From positions 1 through 11,971 of the forward strand of contig JAAZHB010000105.1 of NCBI GenBank assembly GCA_012510935.1: a stretch of DNA of 11,971 nt, given 5' to 3'. Origin of the DNA: Clostridiales bacterium (lineage in GTDB: Bacteria; Bacillota_A; Clostridia; Peptostreptococcales; Anaerovoracaceae). The notes below the pieces were generated by a model that worked only from the letters and a program-made list of their open reading frames with translations, was not told the origin of the DNA and made no database searches. Positions 1 through 8,178 of the stretch are shown here, piece after piece (the stretch's first letter is position 1; every line of letters starts with the position of its first letter). The position numbers and the translations under genes were made by a program.

Positions 1-1
1 C

Positions 2-190
2 GGACAAGTTGATGGAATCATCCTAACTGGCCGCTATGTTAGATTTAAAGAAATGATTGACTATCTAACTGAGAAATGCGGCTGGATTGCTCCAATTTAT
101 GTATATCAAAATGAGGTCGAACTCGAAACAATGGCAGAGGGCGCATACAATGTTCTTACAGGAGAGTCCGTGCCAAAGATATACAAATAG
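2..190 (+). CDS. Butyrate kinase-like protein, C-terminal fragment (5' end outside window)
   Basis: Only the last 62 codons are present, ending at TAG 188-190; the gene enters from the left edge. The reading is GQVDGIILTG, then a segment containing WIAPIYVY, then METMAEGAYNVL-like sequence near the end. This matches my recollection of the butyrate kinase (Buk) C-terminus in the acetokinase/ASKHA family: DAIVLTGG, then FIAPVxVYPGEDE, then ALAEGALRVLxGEE. Members phosphorylate short-chain acids or their acyl-phosphates in the cytoplasm, and Buk makes butyrate and ATP from butyryl phosphate. The adenosine-motif Gly-Gly appears as Gly-Arg (LTGRYV), and the usual YPGE appears as YQNE, so this is a divergent member. 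A branched-chain acid kinase or an inactive paralogue is equally possible. Family assignment is fairly sure; substrate is not. Confidence 0.72.
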   Translation, partial: GQVDGIILTGRYVRFKEMIDYLTEKCGWIAPIYVYQNEVELETMAEGAYNVLTGESVPKIYK

Positions 191-258
191 TGAGTTGTAC
201 TTTCATCATTCATTCCACAGATATCTGCAGGAATCTGGTGATACTTAAACTAGCAAAC

Positions 259-301
259 AAAATAAGAGCTTCATATATCACTATATGAAGCTCTTATTTT
301 T
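259..301. terminator. Bidirectional intrinsic terminator between convergent genes
   Basis: A perfect 19-bp inverted repeat has arms at 259-277 and 282-300 and a 4-nt loop, TCAC. The right arm ends in a T run on the plus strand (297-301). The left arm gives a T run followed by GTTTG on the minus strand. It lies 69 nt after the kinase-like gene stop and 12 nt before the end of the 313-681 gene, so it can terminate both. Confidence 0.9.
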
Positions 302-312
302 ATAAAGGTTAT

Positions 313-681
313 CTAACAAGCATTCCATTCGCGTTCAAAGTTATATCCATTCTCTTGTAGTTTTGAAAGGAAACGGTCTACTTTGAGACTCTCTTCTTGT
401 GTAAGTTCGTTCTTCTTGCCGATAAGATTTAGCTTAGCTCCTGAATCAGCAGCTACAGAAATTGTAAGCTTGCAATCTTTTGAAACATCTGCAATACCTG
501 TTGCTGTTGCAATTGCTTCATTCTGAGGAACCTTAGCTTTATTTGTCTTAGTTATCTGCATAGGGATTCTTGAACCAAAAGGTAAAATAGTCTCTTCTGA
601 ACGGTGTAAATCATCACTTAACACGAATAGTCTTAGAATTTCGTTAACATCGTTGCAATTAATCTTAATAGTCTTTCTCAT
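313..681 (-). CDS. Hypothetical protein, 122 aa
   Basis: I do not recognise this family. The gene looks real: an ATG at 679-681 is preceded by a strong Shine-Dalgarno TAAGGGGG (690-697) at 8-nt spacing, and it ends just before a strong terminator. The 122-residue product has no signal peptide or membrane segment and is probably cytosolic. It starts MRKTIKIN and has a middle region with alternating short hydrophobic strands around residues 40-90 (KLTISV, AKLNLI). A charged, probably helical C-terminus follows (EESLKVDRFLSKLQE) and ends in Cys. Two internal cysteines are too far apart to suggest a metal site. The beta/alpha pattern faintly recalls small HPr-like folds, but no phospho-histidine motif is visible, so I give no function. 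Confidence 0.7.
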   Translation of the reverse strand: MRKTIKINCNDVNEILRLFVLSDDLHRSEETILPFGSRIPMQITKTNKAKVPQNEAIATATGIADVSKDCKLTISVAADSGAKLNLIGKKNELTQEESLKVDRFLSKLQENGYNFEREWNAC

Positions 682-752
682 GGTTATGTCCCCCTTATAT
701 CTTACATGTCTATTCTTATAGTCTTTGAACCTCAGCTCTTGCTTTGGTCAAC

Positions 753-770
753 TACATTTTATCAAATGTA
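753..770. repeat. Short dyad upstream of the 122-aa gene
   Basis: TACATTT (753-759) and AAATGTA (764-770) form a perfect 7-bp inverted repeat with a TATC spacer, about 70 bp upstream of the start of the 313-681 gene. It has operator geometry, but no T run follows and no convincing -35/-10 pair was found nearby. An AT-rich chance dyad is possible. Confidence 0.3.
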
Positions 771-898
771 TAGATTATGTGAAGACAGAATTATTTATTC
801 ACCTATTAAGAATGCTTATAGCCTTGTAGTTTCAACGGTTTCAGCCGTTTTTTCGAAAAATTGTATTGATCGAATGTTTGTGTTGGTCTTGTGAAGCC

Positions 899-3091
899 CT
901 ATTTTTGGCTTACATCTTTCATCGATAACCCTACTTTTTGTTTCTCTTTATCTAATGAAATAATCTTTACTTTAACATTATCACCTACTGAAACTACATC
1001 CATTGGATGCTTTATAAACTTATCAGAGAGTTGTGAAATGTGAATGAGTCCATCTTGCTTTACTCCAATGTCAACAAAAGCGCCAAAATCCACAACATTT
1101 CTAACTGTTCCAGCTAGTTCCATACCTTCTTCTAAGTCCTCAAAGCTACGGACATCTCCTCTAAATACTACTGCCGGAGCATCCTCACGAGGGTCTCTTG
1201 CCGGTTTTCTTATTTCGTCGATAATATCAGAAAGTGTCATAGCTCCTACAGACATCTCTTCTGCCAGGTCTTTAACATATAACTTTCCGCCCATTGCCTC
1301 ACCGAGCCTTGCTTCAATGTCAACAATTCCGCCCTTTATCTCTTTCGCACTTACACTAGCTTTTGCCAAAACCTTCTCCGCAATGCTGTAAGATTCCGGG
1401 TGAACCGAAGTACTGTCTAGTGGATTCTTTCCTTCTGTAATTCTTAGAAATCCCGCACATTGTGTATATGCTTTAGGACCAAGTTTTGCAACCTTAAGCA
1501 GTTCCTTCCTATCTGTGAAAGCACCTTTCTCTTCTCTGTATGCAACAATATTCTTTGCAATGCTGCTGTTGATTCCCGCCACATAAGAAAGAAGTGATGG
1601 ACTCGCTGTGTTAAGATCAACGCCAACCTTGTTTACACAATCCTCAACAACATTTCCTAGGGCCTGACTCAACTTCGTCTGATTCATATCATGCTGATAC
1701 TGACCTACTCCAATGCTCATTGGGTCAATTTTGACAAGCTCCGCCATAGGGTCTTGTAACCTTCTGCCAAGAGACATAGCTCCTCTAGTTGTAACATCTA
1801 GGTCTGGATACTCCTCACTTGCAAGCTTCGATGCTGAATAAACCGAAGCTCCTGCCTCATTTACAATCGTATATTTGATATCGAGTCCAGACTTCTTGAT
1901 GAAATCTGCAACGACTTCTTCAGTCTCTCTTGAAGCAGTACCGTTGCCTATTACTATAGTATTGATTATGAACTTTTTGGCAAGGTCAAATAACACCTTC
2001 TCAGTACCTATTACGTCCTTTCTAGGCGCTGTAGGATAAATAGTTGTGTAGCTCAGCAATTTGCCTCTCTCGTCAAGAACAGCCACCTTACAGCCGGTTC
2101 TATAACCTGGGTCAATACTAATTATTCGAGCTCCACTAACAGGCGGTGCCATGAGAAGGCTTCTTGTATTCTTTGCAAAAACTGTAATCGCATCGTCTTC
2201 AGCTCTCTCTGTGAAAGCGGCTCTAACCTCTCTCTCGATAGATGGCGCGATTAGTCTCTTATATGCATCCGCAACCGTCTCAATCATTAGAGTCTTCGTA
2301 ACGCTATCTTTTCTCTTAACGAATTCCTTTGCGATTGTAGCCTCCATTCGGTCTGTGTCGACTACAATTTTCACAGAGAGGAACTTCTCTTTCTCTCCTC
2401 TGTTAATTGCCAAAATTCTATGATTTGGAATCTTGCCAAGACCTTCTCTTGAGTCATAATACATCTCATAGGCAGACTTTGCATCTGCGTCTGTAGCAAG
2501 GGTCTCAATCACACCCTGCCTCATTGTATAGTCTCTAAGCTCACCACATACATCGGCATCATCAGATATTCTCTCCGCAATAATATCGCAAGCACCTGCA
2601 ATTGCCGCTGCAGAATCCTCAACTATTAAGTCCTTATTCTCATGTTCAAGAACAACATAATCTGCCGCAATGTCTTCTATACTTCCACTAAAAAGTTCTT
2701 GCGCCATTATAACTTCTGCGAGTGGTTCGAGGCCTCTCTCTTTCGCCTTGGACGCGCGAGTAGCACGTTTTTTCTTAAAAGGCTTATAGATATCTTCGAC
2801 CCTCTGCAGCACCTCTGCTTCCATAATTGCCTGGCTAAGCTCATCTGTGAGTTTGCCCTGCTCATCAATCAGCTTAATGACTTCGTCCTTGCGAGCTTCA
2901 AGGCCTCTCAAATATTTCAGTCTATCATCAAGCTGACGCAGCATTTCATCTGTCATACCGCCAGTTAATTCTTTACGATATCTCGAAATAAATGGAACTG
3001 TATTACCTTCATCTATAAGTGAAACAGCACTTTCAACCTGCGTGTTCTTCAGGCCCAACTCCGCCGCAATCTTCTTTGTAATATCTAGCAT
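899..3091 (-). CDS. tex: Tex-type S1 RNA-binding transcription accessory protein
   Basis: The 730-residue product has the length and order of Tex (YhgF/Spt6-related) proteins. An N-terminal helical Tex_N region occupies about 1-190 and contains VPFISRYRKE near residue 32 and LQRVEDIYKPFKKKRATRA near 95. A YqgF/RNase H-like fold starts at ISIDPGYRTGCKVAVLD (about 324-340). Helix-hairpin-helix repeats follow at about 487-555 (VGVDLNTAS, LLKVAKLGPKAY). A C-terminal S1 domain covers about 655-727 (GTVRNVVDFGAFVDIG, DGLIHISQLS). Tex proteins bind nucleic acid in the cytoplasm and are tied to transcription and RNA quality control; the RNase H-like core is usually considered non-catalytic. The ATG at 3089-3091 has GAGAGG about 6 nt upstream. 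It appears monocistronic, and no clear intrinsic terminator follows its TAG. Confidence 0.95.
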   Translation of the reverse strand: MLDITKKIAAELGLKNTQVESAVSLIDEGNTVPFISRYRKELTGGMTDEMLRQLDDRLKYLRGLEARKDEVIKLIDEQGKLTDELSQAIMEAEVLQRVEDIYKPFKKKRATRASKAKERGLEPLAEVIMAQELFSGSIEDIAADYVVLEHENKDLIVEDSAAAIAGACDIIAERISDDADVCGELRDYTMRQGVIETLATDADAKSAYEMYYDSREGLGKIPNHRILAINRGEKEKFLSVKIVVDTDRMEATIAKEFVKRKDSVTKTLMIETVADAYKRLIAPSIEREVRAAFTERAEDDAITVFAKNTRSLLMAPPVSGARIISIDPGYRTGCKVAVLDERGKLLSYTTIYPTAPRKDVIGTEKVLFDLAKKFIINTIVIGNGTASRETEEVVADFIKKSGLDIKYTIVNEAGASVYSASKLASEEYPDLDVTTRGAMSLGRRLQDPMAELVKIDPMSIGVGQYQHDMNQTKLSQALGNVVEDCVNKVGVDLNTASPSLLSYVAGINSSIAKNIVAYREEKGAFTDRKELLKVAKLGPKAYTQCAGFLRITEGKNPLDSTSVHPESYSIAEKVLAKASVSAKEIKGGIVDIEARLGEAMGGKLYVKDLAEEMSVGAMTLSDIIDEIRKPARDPREDAPAVVFRGDVRSFEDLEEGMELAGTVRNVVDFGAFVDIGVKQDGLIHISQLSDKFIKHPMDVVSVGDNVKVKIISLDKEKQKVGLSMKDVSQK

Positions 3092-3163
3092 ATTAACCTC
3101 TCTTTAACTATTTTCGTTTATTCATGCTTTGTTGTTATCTTAGTTCTCTCAATCAAAGCGACT

Positions 3164-3191
3164 AATATATTATAACAGAGTCACCCGTCAA
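3164..3191 (-). promoter_or_regulatory. Probable promoter of tex
   Basis: On the minus strand TTGACG (3186-3191) is separated by 16 bp from TATATT (3164-3169). An overlapping extended -10, TGTTATAAT with TATAAT at 3169-3174, may be the real element, in which case the -35 matters less. Either places the start of transcription about 70-75 nt upstream of the tex ATG. No other strong promoter is visible in the gap. Confidence 0.65.
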
Positions 3192-3207
3192 ATTTGCATT
3201 TTTACAT

Positions 3208-3240
3208 CAAAAAAGCAAGGCTTCTACACAAAGCCTTGCT
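3208..3240 (-). terminator. Intrinsic terminator of the IMP dehydrogenase gene
   Basis: A perfect 10-bp stem has arms AGCAAGGCTT (3214-3223) and AAGCCTTGCT (3231-3240) and a 7-nt loop. On the minus strand it is followed directly by a run of six T (3209-3214, the first shared with the stem). It sits 16 nt past the stop of the IMP dehydrogenase and just upstream of the tex promoter. Confidence 0.9.
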
Positions 3241-3256
3241 CCGATTTCTGCTCTCA

Positions 3257-4759
3257 CTAAATATTTATTGAACTTTCCTTGAGGATTACGTCGTGCGCGC
3301 CTCCTTCTACAATACTTGTAGCTGATACAAGTGTTAGCTTAGCATTCTTCTGTAAATCTGCAATTGAGAGAACTCCGCAATTGCACATTGTTGACTTAAC
3401 CTTGTTAAGTGAAAGTGCAAGGTTGTCACGAAGTGAACCAGCATAAGGCACATACGAGTCAACACCTTCTTCAAACTTCATCTTTGCATCTCCGCCAAGG
3501 TCATATCTTTGCCAGTTACGAGCTCTTGCTGAACCCTCACCCCAATATTCCTTAACATAGTTGCCATTTACCATTAGCTTGCGTGATGGAGACTCATCAA
3601 ATCTTGCAAAATATCTTCCAAGCATGATAAAGTCTGCGCCCATTGCAAGTGCAAGTGTCATATGATAGTCATAAACGATTCCGCCATCTGAACAGATTGG
3701 AATATATATTCCAGTCTCTTTAAAGTACTTGTCTCTTGCAGCAGCTACTTCTAGAACTGCTGAAGCCTGGCCTCTTCCAATACCCTTCTGCTCTCTTGTG
3801 ATACAGATGGAACCTCCACCAATACCTATCTTTACAAAGTCTGCGCCAGCTTTTGCAAGGAAGTCGAAGCCTTCAGCGTCAACAACATTTCCAGCGCCAA
3901 CTTTAACATCATCGCCATACTTCTCTCTAATCCACTTAATTGTAATTGCCTGCCACTCTGAATAACCTTCAGAAGAATCAATTGTCATAATGTCAACACC
4001 TGCATCTACAAGAGCTGGAACTCTTTCTTCATAGTCGCGAGTATTGATGCCGGCACCAACAACATATCTCTTCTGAGCATCAAGAAGTTCATTTGGATTG
4101 TCTTTATGTGCATCATAATCCTTTCGGAATACGAATGCTGTCAATCTTTGCTTGTCATCAATAATTGGAAGCTGATTTACTCTGTTATCCCAGATAAGAT
4201 CATTTGCTTCGGAAAGACTAATGCCTTCCTTACCATATATAAGCTTTTCAAAAGGTGTCATAAACTCAGAAATCTTTGTGTCCGGAGACATCCTTGACAC
4301 TCTGTAATCCTTGCTTGTTACTATTCCGCAAATCTTTCCTTCTGCAGTTCCATCCTCAGTAATAGCAATTGTCGAATGTCCTGTCTCTTCCTTAAGATCA
4401 ACGACATCTTGAAGTGTCTGATCCGGTCTAAGATTAGAATCACTTGGTACGAAACCTGCCTTATATCTCTTAGCCCTTCTTACCATTTTAGCCTGACTCT
4501 CAACAGACTGTGATCCGTAAATGAAAGAAATTCCACCTTCTCTAGCTAGGGCAACAGCCATTGTATCATCTGATACAGCTTGCATAACAGCTGAACAAAG
4601 AGGAATATTCATGCTGATAGCAGGCTCCTCACCCTTCTTGAATTTTACTACCGGTGTCTTAAGACTAACATTCTCCGGTCTGTCGTTTGCACTTGAGAAC
4701 CCTGGAATAAGCAGGTACTCATTAAAAGTTCTTGATGGTTCTTTCAGAACAATTGCCAT
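3257..4759 (-). CDS. guaB: Inosine-5'-monophosphate dehydrogenase
   Basis: The enzyme oxidises IMP to XMP with NAD+, the committed step of GMP synthesis. The 500-residue product has a TIM barrel split by a CBS pair at about 100-215. The catalytic loop GSICITREQ places the nucleophile at Cys319. The flap reads NWQRYD, giving Arg418-Tyr419, and Glu431 follows. NAD/IMP-site elements include DSSEG (Asp261), GIGGG (312-316) and SDGG (357-360). The CNCG segment and VEGGAHDV lie near the end. Numbering and motif wording match Tritrichomonas foetus IMPDH as I recall it. I chose the ATG at 4757-4759 because AAAGAGGTG sits 4-12 nt upstream. An in-frame GTG at 4783 lacks a ribosome site and would add 8 residues. 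The gene has its own promoter and terminator. This is a distinct bacterial subtype of IMPDH. Confidence 0.96.
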   Translation of the reverse strand: MAIVLKEPSRTFNEYLLIPGFSSANDRPENVSLKTPVVKFKKGEEPAISMNIPLCSAVMQAVSDDTMAVALAREGGISFIYGSQSVESQAKMVRRAKRYKAGFVPSDSNLRPDQTLQDVVDLKEETGHSTIAITEDGTAEGKICGIVTSKDYRVSRMSPDTKISEFMTPFEKLIYGKEGISLSEANDLIWDNRVNQLPIIDDKQRLTAFVFRKDYDAHKDNPNELLDAQKRYVVGAGINTRDYEERVPALVDAGVDIMTIDSSEGYSEWQAITIKWIREKYGDDVKVGAGNVVDAEGFDFLAKAGADFVKIGIGGGSICITREQKGIGRGQASAVLEVAAARDKYFKETGIYIPICSDGGIVYDYHMTLALAMGADFIMLGRYFARFDESPSRKLMVNGNYVKEYWGEGSARARNWQRYDLGGDAKMKFEEGVDSYVPYAGSLRDNLALSLNKVKSTMCNCGVLSIADLQKNAKLTLVSATSIVEGGAHDVILKESSINI

Positions 4760-4815
4760 ATTTACACCTCTTTCTATATTCACAATTACACTAATTGGCT
4801 TTTTTGTTAACGATA

Positions 4816-4844
4816 ATTATAACATAATTGTATTTATAGTAAAA
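4816..4844 (-). promoter_or_regulatory. Promoter of guaB (extended -10 type)
   Basis: On the minus strand TGTTATAAT gives an extended -10 with TATAAT at 4816-4821. The hexamer 17 bp upstream (4839-4844) reads TTTTAC, a poor -35 box. Transcription would start near 4809, leaving a leader of about 50 nt. A weak -35 is consistent with dependence on an activator bound to the phased repeats immediately upstream. Confidence 0.65.
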
Positions 4845-4855
4845 GAGTAAAATTT

Positions 4856-4914
4856 GAACTATTGGTAACTCTTGGTAACTATCGAAAACTTCCTTGAGTT
4901 TCGAGAACTATCGG
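4856..4914 (-). repeat. Helically phased 10-bp repeat array upstream of the guaB promoter
   Basis: Minus-strand units are CCGATAGTTC (4905-4914), AAGGAAGTTT (4886-4895), TCGATAGTTA (4876-4885), CCAAGAGTTA (4866-4875) and CCAATAGTTC (4856-4865). The core AGTT recurs exactly every 10 nt four times, with a fifth copy 19 nt further upstream. Between them lies TCGAAACTC (4896-4904), whose AACT core is inverted. The block begins about 12 bp upstream of the guaB -35 position. I interpret it as a binding array for a regulator contacting one face of the helix; the regulator is unknown. Confidence 0.6.
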
Positions 4915-4985
4915 AAATTCAAAAGAAGCTTCTGGAAAAAAGTCTATGGAACAATCAGGCATTTACGAAGCGTCAAGGCTCTGTT

Positions 4986-5795
4986 TTAGCCGTATATTGA
5001 ATAGTAGTCGTTAGTTGCCTGTTCCTGCTGTTCTACACCCCTATTGCACCTCGGACTTGTTAATAGACAGGCCTTGCCGCAACCAGTGCAACGAAGTGTT
5101 GAAAGATATTCATCAAGCGTAGGGTCACTACCAGAGCTCTCAACCACAGATGCTGAGTCAGATTCGGAAGTATCTTCTGTCGTTATTGATTCTGTAGCTT
5201 GTTCATCACTTTGGGATGCAACTTCTGAATCTTCTTTTTTCTTTTCTGAACTTGCTTGCGCTTTTGCATTATTGATAGCTGCCATTGTATCAACAGAGTT
5301 GATTGCGCCAAAATACAGAATTGCTACCATGTATACTGCTAGTCCGCAATTTAGAACTGCCTTCCCTATTGCGCTCTTCGACTTAAAATATGAAAGTACA
5401 TATCCAGCATGAACGCCTAGATGCAGAATCAGGATTGCGAACCCCGCATATGAAGATATCTGGTGAATCAAGAAAATCATCCAGTTAAAGCCCATGTTCA
5501 ACAAGTCTTTCGATATTAGAACACCTGATACAATCGCAACAGGCATTACGAAAAACAGCAGTATGTCTAGAATTACTAGAATCTTCACCTTTGTGGTTGC
5601 TTTGTGGTTCCTTATGCTCTTTGTCATTGCAGAGAAAGCCTTCGCGTTAATTAAAATATGTATCAAGAATATCGCACCCATGGCAATTCCTAATATTTCA
5701 TGCGCTAATCCAGATAGGTCTGCGCCAAAGGTTAAGAAGGTGTATATTATAAGCATAATTACATCTAATGATATTTTGAAAGTTTTTGTTTTCAT
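4986..5795 (-). CDS. DUF4405-like membrane cytochrome with extracytoplasmic Cys-rich tail
   Basis: The 269-residue product has about five hydrophobic segments, near 8-25, 32-50, 71-95, 107-133 and 148-166. Histidines within or next to them (His32, His46, His111, His125, His129) could be haem ligands. After the last helix comes a Ser/Glu/Asp-rich linker (about 178-225) and then CTGCGKAC with C236, C239, C243 and C250. With the N-terminus inside, this tail would lie outside the membrane. The pattern fits the DUF4405 'flavinylation-associated cytochrome' group, which is linked to extracytosolic electron transfer through FMN-binding proteins. No FMN-binding partner gene is present here. The ATG at 5793-5795 has GAGGAT at short spacing. 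It is probably monocistronic. Family call is moderate; haem binding and the role of the Cys tail are inferred. Confidence 0.7.
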   Translation of the reverse strand: MKTKTFKISLDVIMLIIYTFLTFGADLSGLAHEILGIAMGAIFLIHILINAKAFSAMTKSIRNHKATTKVKILVILDILLFFVMPVAIVSGVLISKDLLNMGFNWMIFLIHQISSYAGFAILILHLGVHAGYVLSYFKSKSAIGKAVLNCGLAVYMVAILYFGAINSVDTMAAINNAKAQASSEKKKEDSEVASQSDEQATESITTEDTSESDSASVVESSGSDPTLDEYLSTLRCTGCGKACLLTSPRCNRGVEQQEQATNDYYSIYG

Positions 5796-5811
5796 TTTAT
5801 CCTCGCTTTTC

Positions 5812-5841
5812 TATATATTAAGTGAATATTTCAACTGACAA
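5812..5841 (-). promoter_or_regulatory. Possible promoter of the DUF4405-like gene
   Basis: On the minus strand TTGTCA (5836-5841) and TATATA (5812-5817) are spaced by 18 bp, about 17 nt before the start codon. The -10 matches only four of six consensus bases and the leader would be very short, so this is tentative. Confidence 0.35.
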
Positions 5842-5915
5842 TTTAGAAGTTTTGCTTTAATTTTTGTCATTTTAATAGCCGAATGTGTTATCTCTGTGGC
5901 ATCCGCATCTTTTCA

Positions 5916-5953
5916 TAAAAAAAACCACCTATGCATCACATACATAGGTGGTT
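5916..5953 (-). terminator. Intrinsic terminator of groESL
   Basis: The 11-bp stem AACCACCTATG (5923-5933) pairs with CATAGGTGGTT (5943-5953) around a 9-nt loop. On the minus strand it is followed by an unbroken run of T (complement of the A run 5917-5924). It lies 33 nt beyond the groEL stop. Confidence 0.92.
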
Positions 5954-5986
5954 AAATTCAATATTAAGTTGGTTCTCTGGTGGGTA

Positions 5987-7636
<1,650 letters not shown>

Positions 7637-7671
7637 CTATTTATCGTTTATCAAAAGGCTTCAATAATCTA

Positions 7672-7953
7672 TTAGTCTTCAACTACTGCTAGAATATCTC
7701 TCTGATTAATAATTGAATATTCTTGCCCTTTGTACTTTAACTCATTGCCACCATATTTGGAGAAAATAACTTTATCTCCAACCTTAAGCTCCATCTTCTC
7801 ATCCTCAGTTCCTGGACCAACAGCTAGCACTTCCGCCTGCTGCGGTTTCTCCTTAGCTCCACCTGTCAAAATAAGTCCGCCTTCAGTTCTGTCAGCAGCT
7901 TCCATCTTCTGAATCACAACTCTTGCCCCTAGTGGCTTGATTCCAATACTCAT
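7672..7953 (-). CDS. groES: Co-chaperonin GroES (Hsp10)
   Basis: GroES caps the GroEL ring. The 93-residue product is full length: IKPLGARVVIQ at 5-15, the mobile-loop segment TEGGLILTGGAKEKPQQAEVLAVGPG (start about residue 23, described from its key residues Gly25, Gly26, Ile28, Leu29), and C-terminal VIFSKYGG, YKGQEY and ILAVVED. The hydrophobic Ile-Leu pair used to contact GroEL is present. The ATG at 7951-7953 has a strong AGGAGGT (7959-7965). It is the first gene of the operon, expressed from the promoter at 8055-8083 and controlled by CIRCE at 8016-8042. Confidence 0.98.
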   Translation of the reverse strand: MSIGIKPLGARVVIQKMEAADRTEGGLILTGGAKEKPQQAEVLAVGPGTEDEKMELKVGDKVIFSKYGGNELKYKGQEYSIINQRDILAVVED

Positions 7954-8015
7954 AATATACCTCCTATATAAACTATATTTATTTAACTATGTTGTACCAT
8001 ATTCTCTTTTGGTTA

Positions 8016-8042
8016 TTAGCACTCTTAATTCGTGAGTGCCAA
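8016..8042 (-). promoter_or_regulatory. CIRCE operator (HrcA binding site)
   Basis: The plus strand reads TTAGCACTC (8016-8024), nine spacer bases, then GAGTGCCAA (8034-8042). The consensus is TTAGCACTC-N9-GAGTGCTAA, so only one arm base deviates. It lies just downstream of the predicted transcription start of groESL, the normal place for repression by the heat-shock repressor HrcA. The same dyad would form a hairpin in the leader. Confidence 0.95.
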
Positions 8043-8054
8043 CCAACAATTATT

Positions 8055-8083
8055 ATTGTACTAGCGTGATGCCCTGCCGTCAA
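8055..8083 (-). promoter_or_regulatory. Housekeeping sigma promoter of groESL
   Basis: On the minus strand TTGACG (8078-8083) is followed by a 17-bp spacer and TACAAT (8055-8060), each five of six consensus. Transcription would start near 8048, giving a leader of about 95 nt with CIRCE at its very start. Confidence 0.88.
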
Positions 8084-8178
8084 GATATTTTCGCTAACTA
8101 AAAAATGAAGAGTTTGTGAATATACTCAGGTGCACCAAGCTCCTCTCAAAACCCTCCATTTTGATTTAGAAATGTATT

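Noticed and set aside
834..853. Small hairpin AACGG/CCGTT followed by six T on the plus strand
   Set aside because: The stem is only 5 bp and no plus-strand gene ends there. It has no T run on the strand of tex, so it is not the tex terminator.
706..894. 62-codon open frame on the plus strand upstream of the 122-aa gene
   Set aside because: No ribosome binding site, no family resemblance, and it runs across intergenic DNA between two minus-strand genes.
4760..4783. Longer guaB start at GTG 4783
   Set aside because: It lacks a Shine-Dalgarno, while the ATG at 4759 has a good one and gives residue numbering that matches the related enzyme.
4804..4824. Rex-operator-like TTGTTAA with an inverted TAACA overlapping the guaB -10
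   Set aside because: The second half-site is poor and the 10-nt spacing of TGTTA/TAACA does not fit the known Rex operator; probably AT-rich coincidence.
4915..4985. Possible terminator after the DUF4405-like gene (AGAAGCTTCT palindrome, GGCT/AGCC pairing)
   Set aside because: The palindrome has no loop, the GGCT/AGCC stem is 4 bp, and no T tract directly follows either.
8084..8178. Possible ogg terminator (weak GAGT/ACTC pairing before a T run)
   Set aside because: The stem is 4-5 bp and the T run is separated from it by several bases; not convincing.
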